64,000 nt of DNA from Zonotrichia leucophrys gambelii. Its lineage: Eukaryota; Chordata; Aves; Passeriformes; Passerellidae. A program made the translations under genes and the position numbers. The stretch covers positions 45,351,229-45,415,228 of the forward strand of contig NC_088169.1 in NCBI RefSeq assembly GCF_028769735.1. Reading direction: 5' to 3'. Of this stretch, positions 44,341 through 59,252 are shown piece after piece. The notes below the pieces were generated by a model. That model searched no databases. It saw only the letters and a program-made list of their open reading frames with translations, and was not told the origin of the DNA. How positions within the stretch are numbered: the stretch's first letter is position 1; each line of letters opens with the position of its first letter.

Positions 44341-47300
44341 GACTAAAGAAGGCATTTAGTAGGGGAAAAGAACTAATATAATTTCTCTTATTAAAAATAA
44401 CACCAGCTGAAAACACCAAAAACCATCAGAGACCCCAGACTAGAGCTGGAAGCTCTACAGCACAAAGTCAGTCAACATAGAAAAGCACTTGACTTTTTTT
44501 GGCAAGCACGTACAAATCTGGAGTTAAGGGAAAGAACTACATATTTTCTCTCAGATTTTTCTTTCTCAAATTAGCTGCTGTACACTTGAAAAATGCACCT
44601 GAAAAAGGTGATAACTAGAACATGTAAGGGAAGTCATGGTTACAGCTAGAGCTAGTCAGTTCTGCTCCTGTTGGAATGTAAGGGTGACGTTTTACAAGAC
44701 AGTAGAAAAAAATTATGAAGTTGTGAACTGCAATTCCAGGGCTTATTTGTGATATTCCCATTGAACAAGATGACAAGGGGTTAAATATTGATGCTCTTAA
44801 GCATGGAACAAGAATGTTTTAGTAAAACTAGCAATTTGGCCTTCATTTCCTTTCTACATAGACTGACTCATTTGTGCCATATACCCATGGTAGGATACTG
44901 TTTGTACTTAACTAAGGCCACACAAGAGATTTAGCTGAGGCAGACTCAGATATTACCATGGAATTAATTAATGGTTAAACAGTATCTATGTTCAAGAGTG
45001 CTTCATCTCACTTCCAGTATCTCTTATTTTGCTATACAGGCATTGTTTCATAAGACCACTTATATTCATAATTTCTTATTATTGCATTTTTATTGGATTC
45101 ACAGACCACCACCATCATTCAGCCTGAATACACTGAAGTGTTTAAGTGCTCAGAAATCTAGAAAACAAGAGCCCTATATCTAGGACTGTTATTTACCTTT
45201 CAGTAAAGTGAGGCCATTGATGTCTGTGAAGCCAATTGAAGCCCAATGAGTTTTTCTTTTCCTGCAAAAGAAATTGGTAATATCTGATGGGACAAGATTT
45301 AGTTGAGACGGTCTTTACAATCAAGTAAGAAGGATCAAGCCATATGTCACCTTATTATGATCTGGCCACTGTAGAAACAGAAGAAAGATTTTATCCTTTT
45401 TGTTGTAACTTTGGTGAAACACTGGAAAAATACATACAGGTATGACTTCTCTGAATGTACGCATCTAAAATAATTATATTGTTTCTCATATCTACCTCTC
45501 AAATAAACAGAGGTTGCAGTGGTCTTTCAGTTGCTATTAAAGTCCTTTCCTTGCAGGATACAATGGATGAGCTCGAACTGTTTAAGGAATACTCAGTCAT
45601 CAAAATTTATGTGGTTAAACTTGAAAACCAAAATGTATTACCAATGCAAGAGTAAAAGAAAGTTTTCATCCATTCTTTGAGAATTTCAGGATTGCTACAT
45701 ATTAAATACTGAATAAGTTCCTAGATTGAACATTTTTATTTGATAAAAGTCATTACATGTTAAGAAAAGTAATGAGACACCTTTAATTTATTGCTGGTCT
45801 GTTAACTGGTTTCTTTAAGCTTTGTTTTTCATTATTTTTCCCTGTAATCATTCCATATATTATTTTTGTCTATAGCTTTTTCCTTTATGAGTAATTTATT
45901 TGAAAAAATTATTGTAAAATTAAATAATTAAATGTATAACTGTTTTTATACTGAAAGTCTTGTAGTTCAATTACTTAATCAGTTGGTAATACCTTTGTAC
46001 AAAAGTATCATTGACAAAAGCAAGGAAATGGATCTCTTCTCTCTCTTATCAAGAGATAACTAAAAAATAAAGCAACCTTAATTTAAATTAATATGTCCAG
46101 AATTTTGTCTCTGCGTATCTTTATTCCTTTTTAAACTCAGTGTATAGATAGGATCTAATCTTTCCAATTTCATTAACTGAGATACACTTAGTTTTTTATC
46201 TTCACAGCAGACGAACTAAAAAAGGAAATATTTCATTTAAGTTGAATGGTTGCCACATCATGTGTCAGACAATTTACAACATTGTGACTCCATTCCTTAG
46301 CTCATCACTACTTCTAAAATGGCAACTGTGAAATTGTTTCTAAAAAAAATTGTGTATTTACTATTTCCCCACCATTGCTCATCTGTGTAACCAGACAGTG
46401 AAATGACAGAATGTCACAAAAGTATAGGAACATTCAAACTGTGACGTAGGATGTTATAGTGAATCCATGTGACATCTGGCACCTCTGAAGAACAGTGATA
46501 TGAGGCATAACAGTCTGCTGCAGATAATGAGGTAGGAGTAATGCATATACAAACTCTGACCCTGAGTTCCATTAAAAAGACAACAGCATAAAATAGAGCA
46601 GGAAACTATATGAAACAAAAAACAAAAGCAGCAGCTTAGCAGAATTGCTGAACAAGGTAGAAATGACCAGGACAAACAAATCATAAACACCAAATAATAT
46701 CATAAAGTCTGCTAAACCATGGCCATTCGAAAAGGGGAAAGACAAGCGGGCTGTTTATTTGTAAAGGAGAAGAACTTGAAAATGAAAAAGAGAAACACAA
46801 GGTGAAGTAAAACTGTGTTTGGGTCTGTTAAGAATATTTGTGCAGCAGCATTTTGCCTGACCATGTCAGACTGAAGCTAGAAAACAAATTTATTTTGAGT
46901 TATTTTCTCCAGCAAAACTTATACCTGATTGCCCTGTGTGGTTAGGGAAGTGCCAGGCTGGATGTGTTTCCTAACTTTGCTCAGGGTCATCTACAGGAGG
47001 TCATGTAAACATCCTTAGTGCAAAGAACAGCAGTCTTAAATTATTTGAATTTCAAGAACGATAGAATATATCACAGATCATTTTAATGATCATCCTTCAA
47101 TCTGAGAAACAAATAAGGTGATGTATTGCTGAACAATTATGAAAAAAATTCCTGCAAATGAAAAATCAAAAGAAATTAGTTAATTCTACCTGCTGAGAGC
47201 TCTCTTTTCCAAAGATCTCAGCACTTCACACTACAAAAATACAAACTCATGTAATTAGGTATTTGTAAAGAACCCCAAACATTATAATAGATATACTCAA

Positions 47301-50300
47301 ATGTCCTTGCTCCTTACCCTGATCTGCAAGATTGATCTCAGGTCTGCTTTATTATTTCGTACTTCTGTGATAATGTGGATCCCTGATTGCATCTGGTTAT
47401 TCTTCCATCAGCCAAGTGAATAAGAATCCAAAATCTTCTGAAACTATGTAGCCGATCCTGCAGAGAACCCACCAGCTAATGAGTAGAAAAGATCCTTTGC
47501 AACTTAGTCTCACATAATTAGCACAAGATAAATTAAAAGTACTTGCAAAATAGAGAATTGTAGCCTCAAGAGATTATTTAAAATATTCATTAACTTCAAA
47601 GCAGTAGAACTACATTATTTGCAAATTGTTCTGTTATTGCTGAATTTGACTTTTTGTTTGTTTTTGTTTGCTTATTTTGGTTTGGTTTTTGGTTTTGTTT
47701 GGTTTTTTACTTCAGACCTAAAGACACATTGGCAGTTTGAAGGCTTACCAATTTTTGCAGCTGAATGAAGGAAATTGCTTCTCCCTGTAAATAATCTCAC
47801 TTGAATAATTACTAGCAGATATTTATACATTCTGTTTGCAAATTTCTCCTGTATAGATAATTTGTAACTTCTCTAAGCAGTACCCGCAGTCCTCATTATT
47901 CTTGTCACTGTATGTTTTGCTTAATGTCTAATTACAGTTCATAACTGACATGGAAAACAATGTAATCTACATAATGTTCAGCCGTGTATCTTCCAGACTG
48001 CCTGACAACAGCTCTGTCTTGGCAAGACTAATGGAGAGGAATCACTGGAGTATATGACTGCGACAGTCCTTCTTCCCTCTAGTGCTAGGCACATCACACA
48101 ACTGAAATAAAAAAATAAGTAATATCACTGTTTATAAAGCTAAGTTATGAACCACTTTCTCAAAGGTTGCCTGTTGCCTAGATGCCAGAGATGCCCATAA
48201 AAGTCTGTTTTCTTGAATGTTTTTTTGCATATTTTACCCAGTGATTCAGGTTTATGAATCATGAAGCTTATACAGAGAATTCTACTCATGTATGGAACAA
48301 AGTCATGGCTGATTGATGCAATAACATTTTGGAAATTACATTCACCACCATTAAGTTACTGAAGGTGTATAGGGTCCTGATGTTGTGGTGACTTTTTGGA
48401 AGGAAGGTTCTTTGACAGCAAGAATATTTATTCATAGCAGACTTACCTTACTCCCTTACTCCCACATGCTGTGGGAGACAATTACCTTCACTACATAAGA
48501 ATTTATTTTTCTGAAATGTTTAAGCCATTGCTTGTAGAATATAAGTTGTACTTGCCACTGTGGCCTTAGAATGGTCCTGGATCACAAATATCAACGGCAA
48601 CTAATGTGAATTCAGCATGAATTGAGAAGTGATCTTGTGTTTTGACCAAGGTGAAATAATTTAAATAATGTTATTGCTCAAAAAATCTCTCAAAATGTTG
48701 CTGTTTTGCCTAATTTTATATACATTATGTAGACATAGAAGTGGGTCAAAACTCAAAAAACTTAAGTTTTGCTAGAATTTCTCCTCAGCCAAATAATAGG
48801 ACATAGACTCTGTTTTGACTTTGCTTTTTGTTTAATAAGTAGAATCTTACAGAGCTTTGCTTGCCTCTCATATGTGTTATGGATACAACATTATGTATCT
48901 AGTCTTCTAAAAAATTCTGGCACATGAAAGCTTGTATGGTAATGCTTCTTCTAGCAACTTAACCTATAAGTATTCATCTGAGTGTTTTCATCATCTGCTT
49001 AAAACTGCTCATTTTTTGGCTGTATAATTTTACATTACTGAGCGGTGCTCAAAAATCTTTTTTATTATATTTTAATTGCATTGATTAGTGTAAGTGGTCA
49101 AAAAAATGAAAATACCTCTTTAATTTTAAAGAAGAGTATGCTGCCCAGATATTTTCTTGCAAGTCAATGCTTCAGAAATACTTTTTTTAAAACAGTGCTT
49201 ATTTTAAAAAGTTTAAAGTTTCTTTCAGCTTTTTAGACAATAATAAAAATATTCAGTTACTATGAATTTAATAAGGATTTTTTTCACCCCAGAAAGGACA
49301 AAATTGCTCTTCTTTTGTATGTTGCTATTATGTTCTTGCATTTTTCTAGTCACACTCACTCCTATCTATAAATGAGGATGTTTTAAGAGATTCAACTACT
49401 GGAGAATGCACGGATTGACTTAAACAGAAGTATGTTCTATAGTTCTGTGGTATGTTGAAATTATTCGACTAATAGTACATTAATTTGTGCTTTGTATTTT
49501 ATCATTAAAATCTCAAATACATTTGCTAATTTATGATTAATACATCCTTTTCTAATTCTGGTGTTTAAGAATAGTATCCCTATTAATAAGTAAAATAGGC
49601 CAGGGCATGCTCTGAAATCAGGTGGGTCATCTTGACATGAGTATCTGCTGTAAGCATACAACATATGCAAACCAGTGGCTTTGTCCCAGCTGAATGTTAG
49701 CTCATACTCGCCCTTTCACAGATCACATCCTGCAGTGCTTCTCAAGCACATCGCACCTGCCATGCTCTCATTTCACCTTCTTCGCTCACAGCTGGTGCAC
49801 AGGCAAAAAGACATGCACAGTACATCCTACACCCAGTCAAGATGAGAGCATGGTTCAAGTCAGCACCCTCCCACTGCTATCTCACACCAAACCTGCTGTC
49901 ACCACTGCAGTTCTTGGTTATTTCTGTCCATAATGCTGCTAGCACAACCTTGTCTCATGTACTTTTTTCATTACTAGCTAATCACCTCAATGTCCTCCAT
50001 TCTCTATGCTAAAAAAACTGTCTACACAAGTAAAGCTCTTCAGTGTTATTATAGAATGAACTGTATGATGAAGAAAATTGACAAGGTGGATCATTAAAAT
50101 TAACTCATACAAACAAACAACGGTCAATCATTGAACTGTCCTGGGAACTGTAGAAGGACCTTTACAAAAATGTACAAAATTACTGGTTGGTAAAGTGTTT
50201 TTGACCATCATCAGGATGAAGTTCTGGTTTTGACAGTGTGGTGCTAGGAGGGAGGTTCTGGAACTCAAGTAAGAGAGATGGGACTGGTTCTTCTTCCTTG

Positions 50301-50725
50301 TTCTGCTGGATGTGAGGTGGCTTCTATTCCTCTTTTTCAGATCCGGTCTGTGGTAAGACTGGTCACTCAATCTGCAATCAGTGTGTGTTCTCTTTGCAAA
50401 CCATGGCCAACCACCAGCAGGACAGGCAGGAGAGCTGAGATTCATCAGCACTGTGCACACACACGCAGAGTGCTTGCATACACATCAGCAGTACAATGAG
50501 CCTGTTCTAACCACCTGTTCTGTCTCTAATCTTGCTTAGCAGATCAGACTCACATGTACACACACACACAAATATGTACAAACATAACAAGTCTGTCTCA
50601 TAGCTGGTTCACTTATGGCTCCCCCAGCAGCAGGCCTGGTCATGCTGTTTGCTGTAAAGTTCAATTTTAAGCTTCCTACTGTCTCACACAGAGAACACAT
50701 ACACAGGAAATTATTTAAGAATGTA
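44341..50725. other. AT-rich non-coding DNA
   Basis: No credible gene. Contents include a T/G tract at 47650-47709. The segment 49690-50000 is less AT-rich but not recognisable. Confidence 0.5.
47650..47709 (+). repeat. T/G-only low-complexity tract
   Basis: TTTTTG, GTTTG and TTTGG words over about 60 bp, nearly free of A and C on this strand. It is the reverse-strand equivalent of the A/C tracts. Confidence 0.7.
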
Positions 50726-50732
50726 GTTTAAG
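50726..50732 (+). repeat. Direct repeat flanking the LTR, left copy (GTTTAAG)
   Basis: Seven-base match to 51127-51133. It is a possible target-site duplication, though longer than the 4-6 bp usual for ERVs. Confidence 0.45.
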
Positions 50733-51126
50733 TATGACCGTGGTCACAGGGGTTTTCAGGATGAGGCAAGAGACGAGAATGTTGACTCCATGTTCAGAAG
50801 GCTTGATTTGTTATTTTATGATATATATATTGCATTATAACTGTACTAAAAAGAAAAGAAAGGAAAATATTTCCTCAGAAGCTAGCTAAGCTAAGAATAG
50901 AAAAGAATGAATAACAAAAGCAGCTCTCTCGGACTCTGCCTGAGAGAGCTCGGTTCTTGATTGGCCATTAATTATAAACATTCAAGATGGCCCAAACAAA
51001 AATCCACCTGTTGAATTCCACAGCAGCAGATAATAAGCATTGTTTACATTCTTTTTCTGGGGCCTCAGCTTCCCAGAAGGGAAAATCCTAAAGAAAAGAT
51101 TTTTAGTGAAAAAGATGTCTGCGACA
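50733..51126 (-). mobile_element. Solo LTR of a songbird-type ERV
   Basis: A 394-bp segment. Its minus-strand 5' end TGTCGCAGACATCTTTTTCAC has the TG start of an LTR, and the other end reads TATGACCGTGGTCACAGG on the plus strand. Several internal blocks resemble a dispersed songbird LTR that I recall (ATTGGCCATTAATTATAAACATTC, GAATTCCACAGCAGCAGATAATAAGCATTG). No internal genes flank it. A 9-bp inverted repeat (AGCTCTCTC / GAGAGAGCT) lies inside at about 50922-50950. Confidence 0.65.
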
Positions 51127-51133
51127 GTTTAAG
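51127..51133 (+). repeat. Direct repeat flanking the LTR, right copy (GTTTAAG)
   Basis: Match to 50726-50732 immediately after the LTR end. Confidence 0.45.
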
Positions 51134-52246
51134 GAACGGATAGAATAGGCTGTGATGATCAGGCTCATCAGAGCATGTGTACACTCACAAGATCCTTTCT
51201 TAAATGCTACTGGCCCATTTCAGCCTCCCTGTTCTTCAATTTACCATTATTCTGGTGAGGTCTACCTTGATCCCTCTTTTGAGTCTTCCTCTGAACATCA
51301 TGCAATAATATTTGTTCCTCTTTGCCTCACTTCAGAAGTTTTATGCAGTCTCTCAAGCCCCTTCAAATGTCTCTTAATGAGGGTTGAGTATTTGTGGTTT
51401 TTTTATGATACCCATGATAATTTTATCAGTTGCAAAGTATCAAGGTTACACTTGAGTTATTTCTTTAGTGGCCCTTCAGCTAGCAGCCTGAGATCTATGG
51501 GGTTTTTTATTATCTTTGTTTTTTCTCATGTTCATGAGAGTTTGTGTGTTTGGTTTATTGTCTTATTCTTACAGAAGTAGGGATATAAAATAAAAACACT
51601 AGGGATATAAAGAAAACATAATAAATAAAGTGTTCACCTATCCTTAAATTGTATTTATACGAAAGCAGGGTCTTCTGAGATAGCTTTGGACTTCATATCT
51701 CTCATAGAAAATTTCACACAGAGCAGTTTTGGGAGACTGATAGCTCAAGAAAAAATGTGCAGGACATAAAATCTGACAAAGAGTACAAATGACAAGAATC
51801 ATGTGACTAGAAACATGACTGGAAGTATTTTCATACCAGTATATATGAATCCAAAGACTCAAGAATGACCATTGAGTCCAGAAAGAGTCAAATTCTTTGT
51901 TCTAGTTCGGACCATCTTCTCCTCTCCAAACAGAAGAATGATAGAGTGTAAGAGTATTTAGAAGCTGAGAATGGCTGCTTATAATATCCCTTTACACAGA
52001 GATGTCTTGCTAAATATTTCATTTTCAAGATGCTAGCCCTCATTTCCGAATATAAGTATGTTCATAAAATAGTCTTGGTATTCTCAGTCTTATTTATCTT
52101 AATTTTAGTCATCCTTATCCACATTTGAGCTGGTTCCACTAGCAGAAAAATTTAGGATGAATTACACATATAGATGTCCATAATGTAATTATAAACATTC
52201 AGATAAATAATATATGTTCTATTTCAGTGACATAAATAATTTACTG

Positions 52247-52296
52247 ATTTATATCTAACATCTATCTAAAAGTTACCTATTTATATCTAACATCTA
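52247..52296 (+). repeat. 18-bp direct repeats
   Basis: ATTTATATCTAACATCTA occurs exactly at 52247-52264 and again at 52279-52296, 32 bp apart. Confidence 0.7.
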
Positions 52297-55200
52297 CATC
52301 ATAGTTTACATCATGGTCTCTACCTCACTGCTATTTTATATGTTGTCCTCTAAGAATATTGTTTTTGTCTCTATGTTGGAAGTTATTTGTCCCAGATATT
52401 TTCCTTGAATTTTGGTTTTTTTTGAAATCTACATCTGTCCCCTGGTGGTATTCATCATGTGACAAAAATAAATTAAAAACAGAGAGACAAGGAAGGTAAA
52501 AAAATAGTTTAACTTTGCATTTCCTGGATGTTCCCTAGCCTAATCTTCTGTGATCAGCATATTTAACAAACATAGTCTATATTTTATTATACAGAAAATT
52601 AATATAGCAATTGAACAGTGTTCAATGCAAGAGAAATCCTTTCTGCACACTTCTTAACTTACTTGTGTCTTTCCAAACTGACAACAAATAATTCAGTAAC
52701 TTCACTTTGACTACTTCTTTGTGTGTCTGTTCCTGTATTTAGTTTTGCCTCTCCACAGTAATTTCCTGACTTCTTATTTCTTAGTGCTTATGAGAATGTC
52801 AGGTGAGGTTATCTCAAAATTCTCTGTCAGCCATCTAAAATCCAATTAAATTCACCAGTCAATGGGGTGCTTTAGAAATAATATGATTGTGTGTTACAAA
52901 CTCATGTCTTTGCTACAGTATTTTTCTGCTGACAATCCCATATTTGTTTTTAAATACAGGTTTCATAGCATGTTGTAATTAGAGATCAGTTAATAGTGTT
53001 GGATGAACTAGGGAGTTTCTCAGTATAATAAAAATTATTTACTATTCATTATTTTTCTCTTCATTATGTGACACAAATTGTTTGCTTGGTGTTTTATGAA
53101 TGCAAGTCTGAAGAAGAAATGGAAATGAAAGCGGCTTGAAAACGCTATACAATTTTCAAATTATGATGTCCAGATTTTTATTAACATTTTAATATCTTAC
53201 TATTCTTTCCAAGCAGTTAGTGTTTAATGAAGTGAGATATCTTGAAGGCACTTCATAATTGCTGAGAAAAAAATTATATCTAGTGCACTTTTTCTGAATT
53301 TTTTCCTGACCCCTCTGTTCAAGGATATTGAAAGGAAAAATACATGAATAGATAAACAGAGTTTTCAAAACATGTTTCCTGACCAAAGGCTGACAGTTTT
53401 GTGCAATACATAGGGAAGATATGGCCTGGGAAAATGCCTTAAGATTTTGTCCTCACCTCAGGAAAAGTTTCCTGTCGAGTTAAAGGTAGAGCAATCTATT
53501 TTCACCCTTCCTAGGTCTCCTATTGCCAACAAAATACACTGGTTTGTGCTCGAATTAGGCTGGCTGAATGACAGAAATATTGCATAATACTGCTAATGGT
53601 ACCTGGTTAATGGAGGGTAATGGAGCAGAAAATATGTTCATTACTGAAAAGGTGGAGAAGAGATGCTTTTATATTGTTAGCCTAGAAAACCCCAAATGAC
53701 TTACAGTTATTTGTCTGTAGATGGCAGGAAATGTGATTAGGATGTTGGTATGACACAGAGACTCACTTAAAAGTGCCCTTTCCCATTTTACTTCTCTTTA
53801 AGTTAAGGACTTAAAATCTTAGAATCGCTACATTTCGCTTTTCCCTTTGTGAAGATATCTACCGTTTCACTATAGTATAAGACTCAGAACTTATATTGAA
53901 AACCTCTCTAAAAATATTTTTATTGTTGTTTTACACTTTTATAGTGTGGCATATTTAGCATTGGTGTTTATCACAATTATGATCAAATTTTAGAAGCTAA
54001 TATTAAAAATTAAATTTTCTTCAATACAAATAAAATGTGGAATATTTCACATATTTGTTTATATTATATAACATTTTTGTTGTATTATAACATTTTCTAC
54101 CTGTATCATTCATAATAAAAAAAATTACTTTCTAAATCTAGCAAGCATAAAAGATTGGCTTCCCTTTTATATGTATAAAGGTAGCAAGCAAAACTTTTAT
54201 TTGGTTAACTGTTGAAACTAAGGAGCAGAAACCCCTCATCTTTATGAAAGTTTAATCAAGCATGAGACATAATCTTTTTATATCGTACATGAAAAAAAAA
54301 CAATAAAATTTTGCAAGTTTCATAAACCTAATTTCTGCTTCCATTGACTTAAATTTGAATAGGAACAGGCTCTTTAAGCTTTTTGTCTGTAGGCTATTTT
54401 CTGCAAATAATACTTAAAGTCAGAGGCAGGAGTTTTTATATCTTTCTTAAACACTTTGTATTAATCTTTTCAAAATGATTGTGGCAAGAAGCTTGCAAAT
54501 GGCCAAGCCTTCAACCAAGATCTATTACCTAAAGGGTCATGGCAAGTGAAACTGCCAAGAAAGGGTGTTTTTAATGCTACACTCGATAACATTGTTGTGG
54601 TCATAGTAGTTCTTTCTTTTTATGTTCAACATATATTCGTAGTTAAACTTAAAAATAAAGACAAAATCTTGAGTTTTTTTCCATAGCCTACTTACAAGAA
54701 AAATGTGCAATATTTTTATATTACATAATTGGAATTATTGATCTGTAAGTTACTAATTCTATAAATAGTATATGTGGAGGCATTGACAATAATATTAATG
54801 TACTGAATTTTTAATTTTTTTCTCAGAAATGTGGTTATGGCTACATCACATCCACTCTTGCATCCTGGGTTTCAAGCCCTTTTGCCCTAGATTCAGCCTT
54901 AAATCAGAGATGTAGTTTTCTGTATCACTTCCTGGGTGGCCGATAGGTCTGGTGAGTGCTTTAGAAATATCTCGTTTTTATGGACATAAGCACAGTCTGT
55001 AATGAGCAGACATGTAAGGCCTCTATATTACCATAATAAAATAATTAAAGTAAATTCAGCTGTCACTGCAAAACAGCTAATGCACTACAAATAGCAAACA
55101 TACTTTCATGGAGATTAACTTCCCTGTGAGCAAAAATCTTTCTGTTTCTGAAACTTTATATTTGGATGACTAGGTGTTATAAAAATCAGAAATTTTAAAA

Positions 55201-57957
55201 TGCTGTATTTTGAGGGTTTTTTTTTTATATCAATGTTATCTTTTCTTAAAGGATTTCATCCACTTTATTTTCTGCTGTGCTATGTTATTTCCCATATTTT
55301 AGGTAACATAAAAATAAGAACTGAAAAATACAATAGACCTTTGCTTAAGCCCTGAGAATTTAAAATGGTAAAATATTTTGAGACTTTTCCAGAAGTAAAA
55401 TTGATATTTTTAAAATAATAAATCCAGGAGAGATTAAAAAAATCAGGGGAAAAAGGCATAGAAATATTCTATAATAATTTCCTGTCAAGCGACACTTTAT
55501 TTTCTAGTGTTAAATTAATGGACAGGAACTAAAATATTCAAAGATTATTGTCTTAGTGAAGTGGAGTCCACAATTATGTTTGCATAATTTTGTCTGCTTT
55601 CAGTCAATGCTTATTAAATTTCTAAATTCTCCTATGTTTTTTGTTATGTCTAGTTTGAAATATTATGCTTGACATTGAAAAAAGAAAGGCTTCATTTTCT
55701 TCAGCAATTGGTATAAACTTAAAATACAGGTAAAATGGCTTGTCTTTGAACTTTATATTTATGTATTCTCAAAGAGCTAAAAAAGTTCCCTAGGATCCAA
55801 GATTTGTCTGCAAATTCAGTAATTTCATAATGCATAATATTGACTATTCATACTTATCAAAATCTGCCTTTTAATTATTTGTATAATTTTTCCATCTGAA
55901 ATATCCTAACTCTTTTTCATTTAAAAAACAGAAGCAAAAAATGAAAAAATGCACAGAAAAAAATGAATTTTTTTATAATCTTGAGGCTTATTGAGCGTTT
56001 CCTGTAGTTCATAGCAGTTTTCTTCTATAAATCCTTGTTATTCAGCACCAGAATGAAGTACCATGTTTCAAATTCTTCCCCAAATTAATTCACATAATTC
56101 ATCTGAAACCTTTTAAAAAGCTGTACATTCATCCATAAGTTTTTCCAAGATGAATTCAATTAGAAATTCTGTCTGGCAGAGACACTCTTCTTTTCACAGG
56201 TGTAAGGCAGATAGGATGTCTATAGTTGTTTCCTATTTGTCTACATATTTTGACTCAGCAAATAAAAAAATCATAACTTGAAAATCAAAACTATGAATAG
56301 GGACTGCAGTTTTTGTAAAGATATCTGAATTGTGAATTGCAGAAAAGAACTGGGTGAAAACCTCTCTCAACTACAGGAAAACAATATTTAGGAACTTACA
56401 TTCTTCACAGTAGAGAAAGACCTTTAATGAGAAAGAACTTTAATGAGATCAACTTTGAACTAGAGGAACTGACTCCAACTGGATACAAGGAAGACCATTC
56501 TCAGAACTTTAAGGCTAAATATGTGATTTAACTGAATAGTTGTATTAATAACTTCATTTTCCTAAGCCCTCTAAATGTGCTTGTTTGTGAGGGGAAAGAG
56601 ACATCCGTGCATCTGACTGCTCCATTTACCATAACAGCAGCAGCCAGGGTTTGGTTTCTGTTATTCAATGAGTGGCAATCTGTCTCATTTTTTGCATGCC
56701 TGTCAAATAATTTGCATGAATTTCCAGCCTTGATGGAACTTATCACTTGAGTGTCCAAGTTGGTTTTCTTTATTCATACTAGAATATTCAGTGAATTCCA
56801 ATTTGCTCGCCGTCAATCATGCTTGATCTGTAGTCTATAAAAAGCAGTGGTTTATGTAACATGCCAAGTTTTTGCCTTATTATTTTCTTTTCTTCTGCAT
56901 TCAAGGAAGTGCAAACAATGTATCTGACAATAATATTTCCTATCATAAATGGTAACCAGCATCTCATGCTACTCCTTAAAATTCATAAAGTGTCCTATAT
57001 TTGCAAAATCCAAATAAAATTTTTTTGTCACTACTGGAGAAGAACAAGTAACAGAAAATTTCAGTTGTAAGCAGATACAATGAAACATAGGCAGCGATAC
57101 CCTTTTTGAAATGTCTTGTTAAATATTATATCTTCAATGGAGTAAGAATGTTAACTGAAAATTCCTTCTGAAAGTTCTGTGAATAATGCATAAAATAAAG
57201 CAAGCACCATGTTTTGGAGAACACACAGTTCCAAAAATCACTTCATAAAAGGTGTGTTAACATGTCTTGGAAAATAAGCAAAATTGTAAAAGTTTTATCT
57301 TTTTTTCTTGGACACGTGACAATTTTTTTTTCATTCGCTATCTCTATATATAGTAAATTGATCCTTCGGCTCTGTTCTGATAATAAGTTTTTATAAACTT
57401 TATTTTAGTTAAATTAGCAAATAAAATTCATTCAAACAATTTAATTTCTGCACTTTACAGTATTATAAAAAAGAAAATAGTATCCATTTAATTAAATAAA
57501 ATAATAGATTACATTTTGGCCTAAATTTTTAAGCATTAGTCTCCATTCTCTTCAAAAGAGAGATATTTTAACATCAGTTTTACAGAGGAAACTAATGGTT
57601 TCAAACAGGAAAAAGCCCTGCCATTGCATAGCTGCTTAGGGGATCATATGAAAGGAGGAGAATCTGGTGACCCCTCCAGGCATGTACATGAAATCTTGCA
57701 GAACTTTGAAAACTGGTAAATAGAAATAAGAATCATGACATTTCTGAAAACAGTAGGAGGTTTGAACCTGACCTAGTATTTTAATTGAAACCCTGTAAAT
57801 AATGAGACTATCAGCTTCATAATATCTGTCTAACTAGTTAACTTTTTATTTTAAAAAGCCCAAACAAACCAGAACATATAAATAAAGGCAAAATATGAAG
57901 CAAAATATGAATATCTTTTACAGTACATTTGGATTATAGATAAAGAACAGAAATATG

Positions 57958-58037
57958 TAAAAAAATAAAAAAAAAAACAATCAAAAAAAATCCCCTCCCC
58001 AACACAAAACAAAACAAAACCAAAGCCTAACACAACA
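57958..58037 (+). repeat. A/C-only low-complexity tract
   Basis: Poly(A) with CAAAAC and CCCCTCCCC words over about 80 bp, almost without G on this strand. Confidence 0.7.
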
Positions 58038-59209
58038 GGGAAAAAGGAAGAAGGGATACAAGGCCAAATTTAAAAATGTTCATTTTCACAGATTTTGACC
58101 AGAGGAATAAGAATACTAGCATGGTATAAGCTCAACAGGTGCTCAGATATGAACATTTAAGTTTGTTTAATGACTCCAGAAATAGAATCCATGTGTTGCA
58201 GTGATTTCTAGTTGAAAAAAACCTGCCACTTTAAGTCTTCAAAGGTAGTACTAATAGACTGTCTGTTAACATTGAAGGCTAAAAGTTGAGTTGAGGGGCT
58301 TTGGACACACTGTAATTTGGAGATAACGTGAGCTCAGAGTATTGTAGCAGAGAGAATTACAATAATCTATTCTTGCAGCTAATAAGATTGGAAAGATATA
58401 AATAAACTGTAAAAAGAAAGGTTAAATTAAGTAGTAACATGTATAGTAGCCCTCATAAGCTCTGGAATAGCAAGATTCAAGATCACAGGGACTTATTGCA
58501 GTGAATCAGAAACTGTTTCATATGCTGCTTTATTTTGTGTTATCCAGTGAAAAATTTGGCACACCACCTAACTGAATATTTCAAGATCTTTTATTTAATA
58601 TAAGCAAGATCTACCCTGACAGTAATGTACATAACTAGTATTCTATATGTATATTGCCCAGGCAAAAATCTAGGCTTTGTTTTATGTTTATTTTACAGTA
58701 TTTAGTAATAGATTTATATTTGCTTGGTTCTGAAACAACTCACTGAATTACAATAAAAATGAATCAAATTTGTTGAAAAAGAGCAGCCTGGATACCAATT
58801 AACCTTTTCAGATTACATCTCATCCTTCCAAAAACTTGAACGGTGCCAAACTGCTCCTCTTCTCTTTTCTAATCTAACATGGCTTATGTGTTATTTTCTG
58901 GTATTGCAGTCTTTTATTTTTTCCTTTTACATAATTTTGAATCTCTGATGCTAGGATAACCAATGTGTAATATGCTTGGAATTATGTATCTTTTACAAGC
59001 AACATAGAAAAATAAGGTAATTTGACTTCAAAATTATTTACTTATTACAAAATTTGCCATTTTGATATTTTTTTAAAAATTACTTCTTGGACTTTCTTTT
59101 CCTTGGGCAAACATAACTGATGAGAGTGAAGCATGTTGGGATTTCATCTCCAGTTATATAACTGCTATTTGTTTGGTGCTGTGGGATGCAATTAATAAGA
59201 TGAAATAGA

Positions 59210-59252
59210 AAATGGAATCTAAATGGAATCTAAATCGAATCTAATGGAATCT
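59210..59252 (+). repeat. Tandem repeat, unit AATGGAATCTA
   Basis: Four imperfect copies of an 11-bp unit (AATGGAATCTA with variants). Confidence 0.7.

Noticed and set aside
51152..51580. 142-codon plus-strand frame next to an LTR
   Set aside because: Low-complexity hydrophobic composition with no recognisable homology. It is probably a chance frame.
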